In this document: piece after piece, positions 7,105 to 13,755 of the stretch
Position numbering within the stretch: position 1 is the stretch's first letter
How the letters are laid out: each line of letters opens with the position of its first letter
Source of the DNA: a virus
DNA length: 22,588 nt
Strand: one strand, 5' to 3'
Virus record (IMG/VR): IMGVR_UViG_3300025872_002014
Location: 1-22,588 of that record
Position numbers and translations under genes: made by a program
The notes under the pieces: generated by a model
The model's input: the letters and a program-made list of their open reading frames with translations, nothing else
The model's database searches: none
What the model was told of the DNA's origin: nothing

Positions 7105-7760
7105 TACATTTCTCTACGTGCTTTATGTTGTTTAGTATATTGTGTCAATGACCAACCATCATAATGGTCATAGTAGTATTGTTCTTCCGAATCTAAATTG
7201 TTGATATCAACATACCAAGGTTGATGCCGGCAAGTAAAATCCCCGGCTAACCTTATGCTGGCAAATTGATCTGCTTTTTGATTTAAGTTAAAGGTAGTGT
7301 CAGTGTCGGCCAAATATACATCTGGTGCTAGAGCATTTAGCCACCAACGATGTTCATTTCTACGTACTTGGTCACGTAACCAATAATGTTCAGGAATGTC
7401 ATTTATTTCAATAGCACAACCAACCTTTTTATGTCCGTATTCTAATGCAGCTTCGTACATAATTCTCTGATAATCTTTAGGCATGCGAGGGTTTAATTCT
7501 ATATCACTATCGGTATAGAATACCCAATCCTCTTTGATGTCATTAATTACACCTAGGCTCCATAATGCCAAATGCCCACCATTGTGGTACTTAAGCACAC
7601 GAACTTCGCTGGGCACTTGGTCGTACCACTCTAGCAAAGGTGGGTATGTACTAGCGTTGTCTATAATCCAAATTTCAGGTGTATTGCGTGCAAGAAGGTC
7701 TTCAACTAGTTTTTTAGTTGTAGTCAATCTATCTCGATTATTAATAACGACCTTGAACAT
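7104..7760 (-). CDS. Glycosyltransferase (GT-A fold), 218 aa
   Basis: It opens with FKVVINNRDRLTTTKKLVEDL and IWIIDNAS, the first strands of a GT2-type Rossmann-like domain, and carries WVFYTDSDIELNP with the DSD metal site at residues 84-86. A long loop rich in aromatic residues follows (YWLRDQ, EHRWWLNAL). RHQPWYVDINNLDSEEQYYY near the C-terminus resembles glycosyltransferases acting on short sugar chains. TAATG joins link it to the genes on both sides. Substrate unknown. Confidence 0.85.
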   Translation of the reverse strand: MFKVVINNRDRLTTTKKLVEDLLARNTPEIWIIDNASTYPPLLEWYDQVPSEVRVLKYHNGGHLALWSLGVINDIKEDWVFYTDSDIELNPRMPKDYQRIMYEAALEYGHKKVGCAIEINDIPEHYWLRDQVRRNEHRWWLNALAPDVYLADTDTTFNLNQKADQFASIRLAGDFTCRHQPWYVDINNLDSEEQYYYDHYDGWSLTQYTKQHKARREM

Positions 7761-8701
7761 TATCGTAACACGCTAATTAGACCAGTACGTTGAACTTGAT
7801 CATAGTACTGCCTTGTGGCAGTGTTTTCTACTATGTCTAAATTCAATCCATATGGTAATGAATTCATGTAATTGGCCTTGTAAAACTGTCTATTTTCTGT
7901 ACCTGTTATTCCTGCATTGTGGAAAATATTGCACTCTGTATATTCTTGTATACCTGACGTGGCCCAACTAAAGTTGAAGTTTTTATGGCACACAGTCTCT
8001 ATGCCGCGACGCCATGCTCCCCACAATACTGCCCACATGTCTGAACACCATATTTGTAGTTCATGATGTGTTGGGTCTGCTGCTTTTTTCTTAGCATTAA
8101 GCTCGGTAATGTCCTTAAATAGCCTTTCACAATCACGCTCGACACGTTCCCAATAATCTGTGGTAATGTTTTTCATCAAGTATTGAGCACCAATACAATT
8201 TAACTCATTTTCTTCAATAGTGGCAGGGCTCATTTCCATAATGTCGCACATGGCATTAAGCACATCTTCGCCTTTGCTCTTGATATAACTGTGTGCAATA
8301 TACCACCTTGTATCAGAGCCGTACCAGCGATCATCTGCTAGCATTTCTGCTGTAATCCACTCAGATGGTGGTCGAGTAAACAATATGTCACAATCATGGT
8401 AAAATATAGCTTCTTGCCATATCTCAGGTCTTGCAGCCCAATGTTGTTTCAATATATTTGGTCTGATACTAGAAATATAGTGATGAGTAGCTCGAGTATC
8501 CCGATAGAAAAAGAATCTAGCAGCATAACCATTAGCTAACTTTTGCCATTCCCCGGGCACATCCGGACCATCTATTTTGCATACAATGTCAACTTGATTA
8601 AGGTTGACGCCCATGTCTCTAAAATTGTTTAACATAACTTCAACTTGCCAAGCATAATACAATATGGCAGGTTGAGCACATACATATCTTAATGTTCTCA
8701 T
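7760..8701 (-). CDS. Putative glycosyltransferase with DxD motif, 313 aa
   Basis: The YHDCDILFTRPP segment (residues 101-112) has the form of a GT-A DxD motif, after an N-terminal half with the strands RYVCAQPAILYYAWQVE and VDIVCKIDGPD. The overall shape recalls the hydroxyproline-O-arabinosyltransferase-like proteins found in large phages; this is from memory and unverified. The middle contains a Lys/Glu-rich helical part. It overlaps its upstream neighbour by ATGA and its downstream neighbour by TAATG. It probably works in the same glycosylation pathway as the two genes after it. Confidence 0.75.
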   Translation of the reverse strand: MRTLRYVCAQPAILYYAWQVEVMLNNFRDMGVNLNQVDIVCKIDGPDVPGEWQKLANGYAARFFFYRDTRATHHYISSIRPNILKQHWAARPEIWQEAIFYHDCDILFTRPPSEWITAEMLADDRWYGSDTRWYIAHSYIKSKGEDVLNAMCDIMEMSPATIEENELNCIGAQYLMKNITTDYWERVERDCERLFKDITELNAKKKAADPTHHELQIWCSDMWAVLWGAWRRGIETVCHKNFNFSWATSGIQEYTECNIFHNAGITGTENRQFYKANYMNSLPYGLNLDIVENTATRQYYDQVQRTGLISVLR

Positions 8702-9261
8702 TTTTCTTCCGTGTCTGGTTCTTGGTTACACAATGCTTCTAGCGTCTTATAGTGTTCGTATGCCTGTTGTAGTGCTTCGTAATGCTGGAGTTTTTTAGGA
8801 TCCGGCACCAAGATACTTAATCTTTGTTCAATGCCTTCTAACATTTTTTTCATGCTGCGACCACCAATGGTGATGTCAGCATCCTCATCCATTTCGATGC
8901 CTGCACCAGTGATATGTACTTTATTGGACTGATTAAATGTATTCCATGAATAGCTAGGATTCGCTCCGGTAGTATATATACCACTTTGATAAGCACTGGC
9001 ACCGCCTATGCCTAATGTGGCACCTGCACCGGTGCCACTAATACTAATGGTATTGAGTAGTGGGGCTATATTAGACAAGTCTAGCGGTTGTATGATATAA
9101 TCATCTAACTTGTAACTGGCGTCAGACATGTTGTCCCAAATGCCAACAAAATCCTTATCATCTGACAGTAGTATATGATCAGAATCTCTAATTTCAGGTA
9201 GTGGCGGTATGTCCTGTATCTTTTTCAATTCCTCGTTGATTTTCTCTGTTATTGATTTCAT
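8698..9261 (-). CDS. Probable virion-associated phage protein, 187 aa
   Basis: I chose the ATG at 9261 because AGGAC lies before it and upstream starts lie deep in iscU. The protein has a helical N-terminus (KSITEKINEELKKIQD), a Gly/Ser/Thr-rich middle (SGTGAGATLGIGGASAYQSG) typical of phage structural proteins, the segment DADITIGGRSM, and a helical C-terminus (RLSILVPDPKKLQHYEALQQ). From memory the C-terminal pattern recurs in T4-like phages as a small protein of unknown role. Its first 68 nt overlap the extended end of iscU. Co-transcribed with three glycosyltransferases, it is a conceivable substrate for them, but that is a guess. Confidence 0.75.
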   Translation of the reverse strand: MKSITEKINEELKKIQDIPPLPEIRDSDHILLSDDKDFVGIWDNMSDASYKLDDYIIQPLDLSNIAPLLNTISISGTGAGATLGIGGASAYQSGIYTTGANPSYSWNTFNQSNKVHITGAGIEMDEDADITIGGRSMKKMLEGIEQRLSILVPDPKKLQHYEALQQAYEHYKTLEALCNQEPDTEEK

Positions 9262-9649
9262 TATTATTGTCCTGATATTTGCTCTTGAAATCGGCAATGG
9301 CAGCTTTTATCGCATCTTCAGCCAAGATAGAACAGTGAATTTTGACTGGCGGTAACGCAAGCTCTTGTGCAATCGCTGTATTTCTAATTGTTGCTGCTTG
9401 GTCAAGCGTTTTGCCTTTGACCCATTCCGTAACAAGCGAACTACTCGCAATCGCTGAACCACACCCATACGTCTTAAATTTTGCATCTGTAATAATGCCA
9501 TCTTCGTTGACCTGTATTTGTAGTTTCATTACATCACCGCAAGCCGGGGCTCCCACCATACCTGTGCCTACTCGTTTTACTTCACGAGCAAATGAACCCA
9601 CGTTGCGAGGATTCTCATAATGGTCTAGTACTTGTGATGAGTATGCCAT
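9194..9649 (-). CDS. iscU: Fe-S cluster scaffold IscU with extended C-terminus
   Basis: IscU builds [2Fe-2S] clusters from cysteine sulfur and iron and passes them on. Residues 1-125 match E. coli IscU very closely: start MAYSSQVLDHYENPRNVGSF, ligands C37 and D39 (GAPACGDV), C63 (YGCGSAIASS), H105 and C106. LPPVK at 99-103 is the motif bound by the Hsp70 HscA. All active residues are present. Family members end near residue 128, but this one continues with about 25 polar residues (QDNNNEINNRENQ...) that overlap the next gene, which suggests loss of the ancestral stop. It lies just after the A-type carrier gene. No iscS, hscA or fdx is in the window, so host partners are needed. Confidence 0.94.
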   Translation of the reverse strand: MAYSSQVLDHYENPRNVGSFAREVKRVGTGMVGAPACGDVMKLQIQVNEDGIITDAKFKTYGCGSAIASSSLVTEWVKGKTLDQAATIRNTAIAQELALPPVKIHCSILAEDAIKAAIADFKSKYQDNNNEINNRENQRGIEKDTGHTATT

Positions 9650-9657
9650 GTTGTTGC

Positions 9658-9984
9658 CTATACTGAGAACGAACTACCGCATCCGCAAGTAGCAGTGGCC
9701 ATAGGGTTGCGTATGACAAATTGGCTACTCATACGATCACGTTTGAAGTCAATTTCAGCACCGGATAACAAATTCATGCTCATGGCATCTACTAAAACCC
9801 TGACACCGTCTGGAGCTTCTATAACAAAGTCATCCAGTGCTGGTGCTGAATCTTCAAACGTAAAAGCATAAGTGAACCCCGAGCATCCACCACCCTGTAC
9901 AAATACTCGAAGTGGACTGGTGGTATTTTCTTCCGTCTGTACTTGTTGAATTTGTCTTGCAGCAGCTTCTGTAACTGTGATCAT
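9658..9984 (-). CDS. iscA: A-type Fe-S carrier (IscA/ErpA/SufA family)
   Basis: A-type carriers receive Fe-S clusters from scaffolds and deliver them to apo-proteins. The 108-aa protein has the full HesB/IscA domain. The three ligand cysteines are present: C34 in GGGCSGFTY, and C100 and C102 in CGCGSSF near the C-terminus. LLSGAEIDF and [11 protein letters not shown] are also family hallmarks. Which subfamily (IscA, ErpA or SufA) cannot be settled by eye. It follows a 69-aa unknown gene under a consensus sigma70 promoter and precedes iscU by 8 nt, making a carrier-scaffold pair. Fe-S assembly genes are known as auxiliary genes in aquatic phages. Confidence 0.94.
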   Translation of the reverse strand: MITVTEAAARQIQQVQTEENTTSPLRVFVQGGGCSGFTYAFTFEDSAPALDDFVIEAPDGVRVLVDAMSMNLLSGAEIDFKRDRMSSQFVIRNPMATATCGCGSSFSV

Positions 9985-9985
9985 G

Positions 9986-10195
9986 TTACCCTCCGTGTTC
10001 TATGTAATTACTTATATAGGTTTGTAGCAGATCAAGCTCACGATCAGTTAGAAACATCTCTAACTTGGTGTAAGGCTGGTCCGGCATTTTCGCTTCAGCA
10101 TATAATGTTTCAAACTTTACATAGTGATCACTGCCCACTGGTCTAATTTCTAAGTGTAAACTATATGCATCTCGTTGTTGTATTACTCTTTTCAT
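9986..10195 (-). CDS. Hypothetical protein, 69 aa, first gene of the iscA-iscU unit
   Basis: A short soluble protein with the segments [21 protein letters not shown] and [20 protein letters not shown]. No cysteines are visible, so it is unlikely to be an Fe-S protein itself. It has a good site (GCAGGAG) and ends one base from the iscA start. It is the first gene behind the strong promoter at 10219-10247. Function unknown. Confidence 0.78.
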   Translation of the reverse strand: MKRVIQQRDAYSLHLEIRPVGSDHYVKFETLYAEAKMPDQPYTKLEMFLTDRELDLLQTYISNYIEHGG

Positions 10196-10218
10196 TCGAT
10201 CTCCTGCGAACCTAAATA

Positions 10219-10247
10219 ATTATATAACTTTCATTTGGTACTGTCAA
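10219..10247 (-). promoter_or_regulatory. Perfect sigma70 promoter of the iscA-iscU unit
   Basis: Minus-strand TTGACA, 17-bp spacer and TATAAT, all exact consensus, start within the last codons of the acetyltransferase gene and end about 25 nt before the 69-aa gene. No IscR-type operator is obvious, so expression is probably constitutive and early. Confidence 0.9.
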
Positions 10248-10674
10248 GTCTATACTCGTAATTTATTGTATCCAAATTTTCCTTAAAAATCATAGCACCA
10301 TTCTTAAGATGAAACCTGCGTGCCATTTCAGTTTTAGGACTTAGAGTCAAAAATCTTGTTATCTCAGGATGATCCTGTTGTATACGTCTAACACTGTCTA
10401 GAATAAGTTCACGTCCGGCGCCAGGCCTATAACTCCATATAGTGTAAAAAACCGCAATAGTAGCACTACCAGTTTCAAACAGTTCTGCCTCGGTAGTGGG
10501 CACTCGGCTTTGATAACTTACACAGGTAATAGCATCGACTTTATCTTGTTCATGAAGAACAAATATATCTCGATTAACGCCTACTCGGCGTTCATAAGGT
10601 ATGGTCGGGCGAACAGGATCTTCCTGTAAGCGAGGAAAGAAATAGTCAGCTATATCTTGAATTAAATGCAACAT
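10231..10674 (-). CDS. GNAT-like N-acetyltransferase, 147 aa
   Basis: The middle strand TIAVFYTIWSY runs into RPGAGRELILDSVRRIQ, which fits the acetyl-CoA pyrophosphate loop (R/QxxGxG/A) and helix of GNAT enzymes. TRFLTLSPKTEMARRFHLKNGAM resembles the C-terminal part of the fold. The first strand is GVNRDIFVLHEQDKVDAITCVSY. The GG often seen in the loop is GAG here. Family assignment is likely, substrate unknown. A GGAG precedes the ATG. Downstream, its 3' end hosts the iscA promoter; upstream lies a glycosyltransferase gene, so a sugar or nucleotide-sugar substrate is possible. Confidence 0.75.
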   Translation of the reverse strand: MLHLIQDIADYFFPRLQEDPVRPTIPYERRVGVNRDIFVLHEQDKVDAITCVSYQSRVPTTEAELFETGSATIAVFYTIWSYRPGAGRELILDSVRRIQQDHPEITRFLTLSPKTEMARRFHLKNGAMIFKENLDTINYEYRLDSTK

Positions 10675-10710
10675 TGACGGCTCCGGGCTATACCCGTACT
10701 TATGCTTTAA

Positions 10711-11355
10711 CTAAAAATCACGCATTAATTCAGCGAAAGCTTCTCCATCACTATGAAACATATAATTAAAACTCTGTGAAGTCACAGACATACGCCCACG
10801 TATAGAACAGTCTAATATGTAATTGGCCTTGCCACTGTGTTTTCTTACAGCAGCAAATATCCAATCATCTGTAAAGAATATTTTTAATTTAGAAGGAATA
10901 TTAACATAATGCTTACGATGATAAAACATACAAACACCATAACCATGTGTTCTATGGTCCGTTGGTAAGATTTTAATAGGATAGTCTATGTCTGCATGTT
11001 CGCTCACAGCACCTTCACTTAGTCCTAACACTCCAATTTCATTAAAATTAAGAGTCTGTACTCTAACCAGAACATTATCGTGTAACACAACGTCGTCGCT
11101 GAGGAGACAAATCAAGTTTTCTTTAGCCATGCGAGTGCCTAAATTCCAACTTTCACCTACATATAGATTAGAATGGGGCGTGACGAGCTTGACTCGGTCT
11201 GATAGTAAAATCTTATCGTGCTCAGGTGTCTGTTGTCGATCATTATCAATGATAATAATCTCAGATACATGTGGGTTATGTACTAGATGTCGTATAGATT
11301 CTAATGTTTCGTTACAACGCCATAAGGTAGGAATCACTACAGAAAAAGTATTCAT
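10711..11355 (-). CDS. Glycosyltransferase family 2, 214 aa
   Basis: FSVVIPTLWRCNETLESI and SEIIIIDNDRQQTP are the first two GT2 strands, NLYVGESWNLGTRMAKENL is the donor-side helix, and ICLLSDDVVL carries the acidic metal-binding pair. HRTHGYGVCMFYHRKHYVNI and FFTDDWIFAAVRK match the acceptor side. The ATG at 11355 overlaps the stop of the HAD gene (ATGA), which decides the start; a longer form would run into that gene. Coupling to a HAD phosphatase suggests a two-gene sugar module. Acceptor unknown. Confidence 0.88.
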   Translation of the reverse strand: MNTFSVVIPTLWRCNETLESIRHLVHNPHVSEIIIIDNDRQQTPEHDKILLSDRVKLVTPHSNLYVGESWNLGTRMAKENLICLLSDDVVLHDNVLVRVQTLNFNEIGVLGLSEGAVSEHADIDYPIKILPTDHRTHGYGVCMFYHRKHYVNIPSKLKIFFTDDWIFAAVRKHSGKANYILDCSIRGRMSVTSQSFNYMFHSDGEAFAELMRDF

Positions 11356-11699
11356 TCGAAACCCCGATTTCTTCGGACATTCCAAGCTAAGGCGGTGTCT
11401 AGTCCAGTTGGTTTGATGTCATTAACAATAATGCGTTCTCCGACAGGCAAATCAAAGATAATTTTATCGTATCTTAGATTGAATCGCTTGAGTGCTTGTT
11501 TTGTCTCTTCTGCATAATAAGTGTTTCTAGCAGTGGTAAGAATTATGCAGTCATCTTGGGGAATTGTGTTCCACAGATCTTGTACGCCTGGTAGTAAAGT
11601 ATCCTCGCCATCTTCCCATAGTCCTTCATGTTTGAAGATGGTTCCGTCAATGTCTATAAACCAAGTATGTGCTAATGTTGAAAGTTCAAATGGTATCAT
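11352..11699 (-). CDS. HAD-like phosphatase, 115 aa
   Basis: Motif I is WFIDIDGT with nucleophile D16 and acid D18; motif II is IILTTARN; the C-terminal VNDIKPTGLDTALAW supplies the last acidic motif. The protein is short and lacks a large cap, like the compact HAD proteins common in phages and next to sugar genes. It probably dephosphorylates a small sugar or nucleotide. It starts 12 nt after the tRNA 3' end with no obvious RBS, so translation may depend on the processed tRNA transcript. ATGA overlap with the glycosyltransferase. Confidence 0.85.
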   Translation of the reverse strand: MIPFELSTLAHTWFIDIDGTIFKHEGLWEDGEDTLLPGVQDLWNTIPQDDCIILTTARNTYYAEETKQALKRFNLRYDKIIFDLPVGERIIVNDIKPTGLDTALAWNVRRNRGFE

Positions 11700-11711
11700 A
11701 TCAAATAAAAT

Positions 11712-11988
11712 TGGTGCCCCCTCCAGGAGTCGAACCTGGCACCTCTCGATTCTGGTTTGTGTAACTTTCGTTACTCCCTGGACTATGCCTTCACCATATC
11801 TTACGACTTAGGTGGGTGCCGTCTAGTCTCTACACCTTCCTGATATTTCTATTAGGCTTGGCTCGGCGTTGCCATATTTTTACACTTAGGTTTCACCGAA
11901 TTTGACACCATCCCATATATAGTTTCCTAATATATGGCACAACATTTTCATGAGTCGATTGCTCTAACCATCCATGAGCTAAGGGGGC
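11712..11988 (-). tRNA. tRNA-Ile(CAU), interrupted by a group I intron
   Basis: The two exons (11950-11988 and 11712-11751) join into a complete tRNA with encoded CCA. Acceptor GCCCCCT pairs with AGGGGGC, D stem GCTC/GAGC, T arm CCAGG-TTCGACT-CCTGG, anticodon loop CTCATAA with anticodon CAT. Base pair 1-72 is G-C, which rules out initiator tRNA, and the anticodon arm GACTCATAATC matches E. coli tRNA-Ile2. CAU would then be modified to lysidine by host TilS to read AUA. One mismatch (27/43) sits at the end of the anticodon stem. An elongator tRNA-Met is the alternative. The 5' exon also codes for the end of the endonuclease. Confidence 0.9.
11752..11949 (-). ncRNA. Group I intron (IC3, Azoarcus type), 198 nt
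   Basis: A self-splicing ribozyme in the anticodon loop, between U36 and A37. The 5' exon ends in CAT and the intron ends in G, as group I rules require. GTG at 11938-11940 can act as internal guide pairing with exon CAU. The core is nearly identical to what I recall of the Azoarcus tRNA-Ile intron (205 nt): GATGGTGTCAAATTCGGTG, CAACGCCGAGCCAAGC, GTGTAGAGACTAGACGGCAC and ATGGTGAAGGCATAGTCCAG. Peripheral hairpins carry GAAA loops: P2 (GGAAAC), P6a (ATAGAAATAT) and P9 (GTAACGAAAGTTAC). P2, P5 and P6 stems are AT-rich, unlike the GC-rich Azoarcus ones. No ORF lies inside. Confidence 0.95.
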
Positions 11989-12583
11989 CTGTAAATGTTT
12001 TCTTTCTTATCTTGTTAATTTCATCTTCTTTAATTATATATAGTTTGTTTGGAAATTGCGACCATTTCGATTGATCTCTATCAGTTTCATAACCTTTTAC
12101 TTCTACATAAGCATCTTCACAGACTAGATAGAAATCAGGAAAGTAAGTTCTGTTACCATTCCAATGGTACGAAAATCCTTTAGTATTTCTAACTATATTA
12201 TACCCGTTTGATTGAGCCCATTTATAAAATTCTAGCTCCCAATTTCCTTGGAACTTTATACCGTTATACTCGATTTGCTTTGTCCTTCCTCTATTTGCAG
12301 AAGTGTAAGATTCAGGATGATTTTCAACAGCCAATTTCATTTTTTGACTGTGGAGCTCTCGCTGTTCATTTGTCCAAATTTGTGGGTTAATTTCTTGATG
12401 TTTGCTTATCTTTGCTTTTGTTTCCTCGGACATTATAGCACCATAGGTATATTGATTCGCTCCCTTTTTTCCTAACATTCCGTATGAAGGACTAACTCTA
12501 TTTGGATTTTTAGGACAGCGAATTTGGTGATGTACATGTCCTCTTAAATTTTTAGCAGGCCTCCCGCAGTATTCGCACTCCAT
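11948..12583 (-). CDS. PD-(D/E)XK homing endonuclease overlapping the tRNA 5' exon
   Basis: This 211-aa protein begins with a zinc-finger-like CEYC...HHQIRC (C3, C6, H19, C23), then a NUMOD3-like MSEETKAKIS DNA-binding segment and a second similar helix (WTNEQRELHSQKM). It ends in a nuclease domain with NWELEFYKW, FPDFYL (D150) and YVEVKGY (E161, K163), the PD-(D/E)XK signature also used by the cyanobacterial tRNA-intron enzyme I-Ssp6803I. It lies outside the intron: its last 13 codons are read from tRNA exon 1, and the stop TGA straddles the splice site. After intron loss or splicing the same position reads TAA. It probably cleaves intronless tRNA-Ile alleles or nearby DNA. Its RBS is masked by a hairpin. 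No HNH, GIY-YIG or LAGLIDADG motif is seen. Confidence 0.88.
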   Translation of the reverse strand: MECEYCGRPAKNLRGHVHHQIRCPKNPNRVSPSYGMLGKKGANQYTYGAIMSEETKAKISKHQEINPQIWTNEQRELHSQKMKLAVENHPESYTSANRGRTKQIEYNGIKFQGNWELEFYKWAQSNGYNIVRNTKGFSYHWNGNRTYFPDFYLVCEDAYVEVKGYETDRDQSKWSQFPNKLYIIKEDEINKIRKKTFTGPLSSWMVRAIDS

Positions 12584-12585
12584 AA

Positions 12586-12624
12586 TTTGGCTCCTTTAAC
12601 ATTATTTATGCCGAAGGAGCCAAA
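12586..12624 (-). promoter_or_regulatory. RBS-masking hairpin with late-promoter box in the loop
   Basis: On the minus strand TTTGGCTCCTT pairs perfectly with AAGGAGCCAAA (11 bp, 17-nt loop), burying the AAGGAG site of the endonuclease. The loop holds CATAAATA (12603-12610), one base from the T4 late consensus. A late transcript would start near the 3' arm, lack the 5' arm and free the RBS. The same arrangement is established for T4 I-TevI and a few other T4 late genes. Confidence 0.8.
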
Positions 12625-12639
12625 CGCTTTACTAACTAC

Positions 12640-13254
12640 TTAGTCAACTCCTTGAACGCCGTTGCCATTTCTAAAGCCAACATGTCCGCCTTGTGCTTCA
12701 ATCCTCTCATAAAGATCTTCGAGAGTGATTGGTGCAAAATCTGTACACTCAACTGACACATTGTAATAGTTGGGATCAATCTCATCGCTGTATTCTACAC
12801 AAGGACTGGTGCCAAGCCTGTCAATCTTACTGGGTCTGAGTACACGATTAGCATGAAGGTGTCCATGAATATTACAGCCAAACCTAGCAAGACTTGCTGG
12901 ATGCACAGGCACATGACTAAAGATCATGCCATTGAGCACATGGTATGCACGAATGTCATCAAAGTAAGCCGCGTAATCATCAATTTTGAAGATGTCGTGG
13001 TTGCCTTTGATAAGCACTTTGCGTCCGTTGAGTCTGTCAAGGATTTTAAGGAACTTGCGATTGATCACAACATCACCAAGGTAGTAAACACGGTCGTTTG
13101 GACTAACCCGTTCGTTGTTGCGAGCAACCATGACTTCATTCATTTCTTCTGCCGAAGCAAAAGGCCTGAGTGGAGTACCATCTGCCCGCTTGAATACGGT
13201 ACAGGTTTTTTCGTGCCCAAAGTGCTGGTCACTCCAAATCCATGTTTTTGACAT
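12640..13254 (-). CDS. Calcineurin-like metallophosphoesterase, 204 aa
   Basis: All signature blocks of the dinuclear metallophosphoesterase fold are visible in order: SDQHFGH (D9, H11), GDV (D61), GNHD (N85, H86), SHVPVHP (H114) and GHLH (H132, H134). The length and motif spacing fit the small phage and bacterial phosphoesterases rather than MRE11 nucleases. It is cytoplasmic and likely active on a phosphoester of unknown identity. It starts on the last base of the upstream gene's stop (TAATG). The endonuclease gene follows after 56 nt and looks like an insertion at its 3' side. Confidence 0.93.
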   Translation of the reverse strand: MSKTWIWSDQHFGHEKTCTVFKRADGTPLRPFASAEEMNEVMVARNNERVSPNDRVYYLGDVVINRKFLKILDRLNGRKVLIKGNHDIFKIDDYAAYFDDIRAYHVLNGMIFSHVPVHPASLARFGCNIHGHLHANRVLRPSKIDRLGTSPCVEYSDEIDPNYYNVSVECTDFAPITLEDLYERIEAQGGHVGFRNGNGVQGVD

Positions 13255-13511
13255 TATAAGACCTTTCTGTGTTGCTGTTCAAAACGAGTAGCTGCCCTAC
13301 GCCATTTACGCTGAATTGGCTCAGGTGCGTGACTACTCTTGTAGTGTAACACACTAAACACATAATGTAAATAGTTTTTGAGTGTCAAATCAAAATAAGG
13401 TCTGTAGTTATAATGGGAGATTTTGACTGGCAGCTTGACCCTGAATCCCCACCCAAACTGCCTAGGCCTAAACTTCTTCCCTTGGCGGTAGTCCGTTGCT
13501 GTGTTTGTCAT
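13254..13511 (-). CDS. Hypothetical basic protein, 85 aa
   Basis: The protein is strongly basic and rich in aromatic residues (FRPRQFGWGFRVKLPVK, HYNYRPYFDLTLKNYLHYVF), which fits a nucleic-acid-binding protein, but no fold is recognised. It overlaps the end of the upstream Cys-containing gene by 44 nt and joins the phosphoesterase gene by TAATG. Confidence 0.7.
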   Translation of the reverse strand: MTNTATDYRQGKKFRPRQFGWGFRVKLPVKISHYNYRPYFDLTLKNYLHYVFSVLHYKSSHAPEPIQRKWRRAATRFEQQHRKVL

Positions 13512-13755
13512 TTGGAGTATCTAGATCCTGAAATAGTCTACGTTCTTGTTGGGTGGGTTCCTTGAACATGCGTCGTGGATTGCTACACATTATGCACTTG
13601 GGATCGCCACAGTTCATGGCATGATGCTTGACCAATTTGTGCGGCTCCTTTACAGGCATACCATGCGACTTTGCTATCTGCACTTGTCTATGCACAGCGT
13701 TTTCGTCCTGTTGCCTACGCCGACTGTTCTTAATTTTGTCTTCGTCTTTACTCAT
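13468..13755 (-). CDS. Small Cys-containing basic protein, 95 aa
   Basis: The centre HAMNCGDPKCIMCSNPRR has three cysteines (CxxxxCxxC) and may bind a metal. Flanks are rich in Lys, Arg, Gln and Glu, and QQERRLFQDLD follows. From memory, a very similar motif recurs in T4-like phages of aquatic bacteria as an uncharacterised protein. It overlaps both neighbours (8 nt upstream, 44 nt downstream). Function unknown. Confidence 0.75.
   Translation of the reverse strand: MSKDEDKIKNSRRRQQDENAVHRQVQIAKSHGMPVKEPHKLVKHHAMNCGDPKCIMCSNPRRMFKEPTQQERRLFQDLDTPNDKHSNGLPPREEV

Noticed and set aside
11752-11949. Endonuclease gene located within the intron
   Set aside because: The splice boundaries set by the tRNA fold and group I rules leave the ORF entirely upstream; only its stop touches the intron.
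11712-11988. Initiator tRNA-Met identity
   Set aside because: The first acceptor pair is G-C, not the unpaired C1/A72 of bacterial initiators, and the anticodon arm matches tRNA-Ile2.
13360-13395. TTGACA-17-TTATGT as a promoter
   Set aside because: The -10 is poor and the site lies in coding sequence with a coupled neighbour gene.
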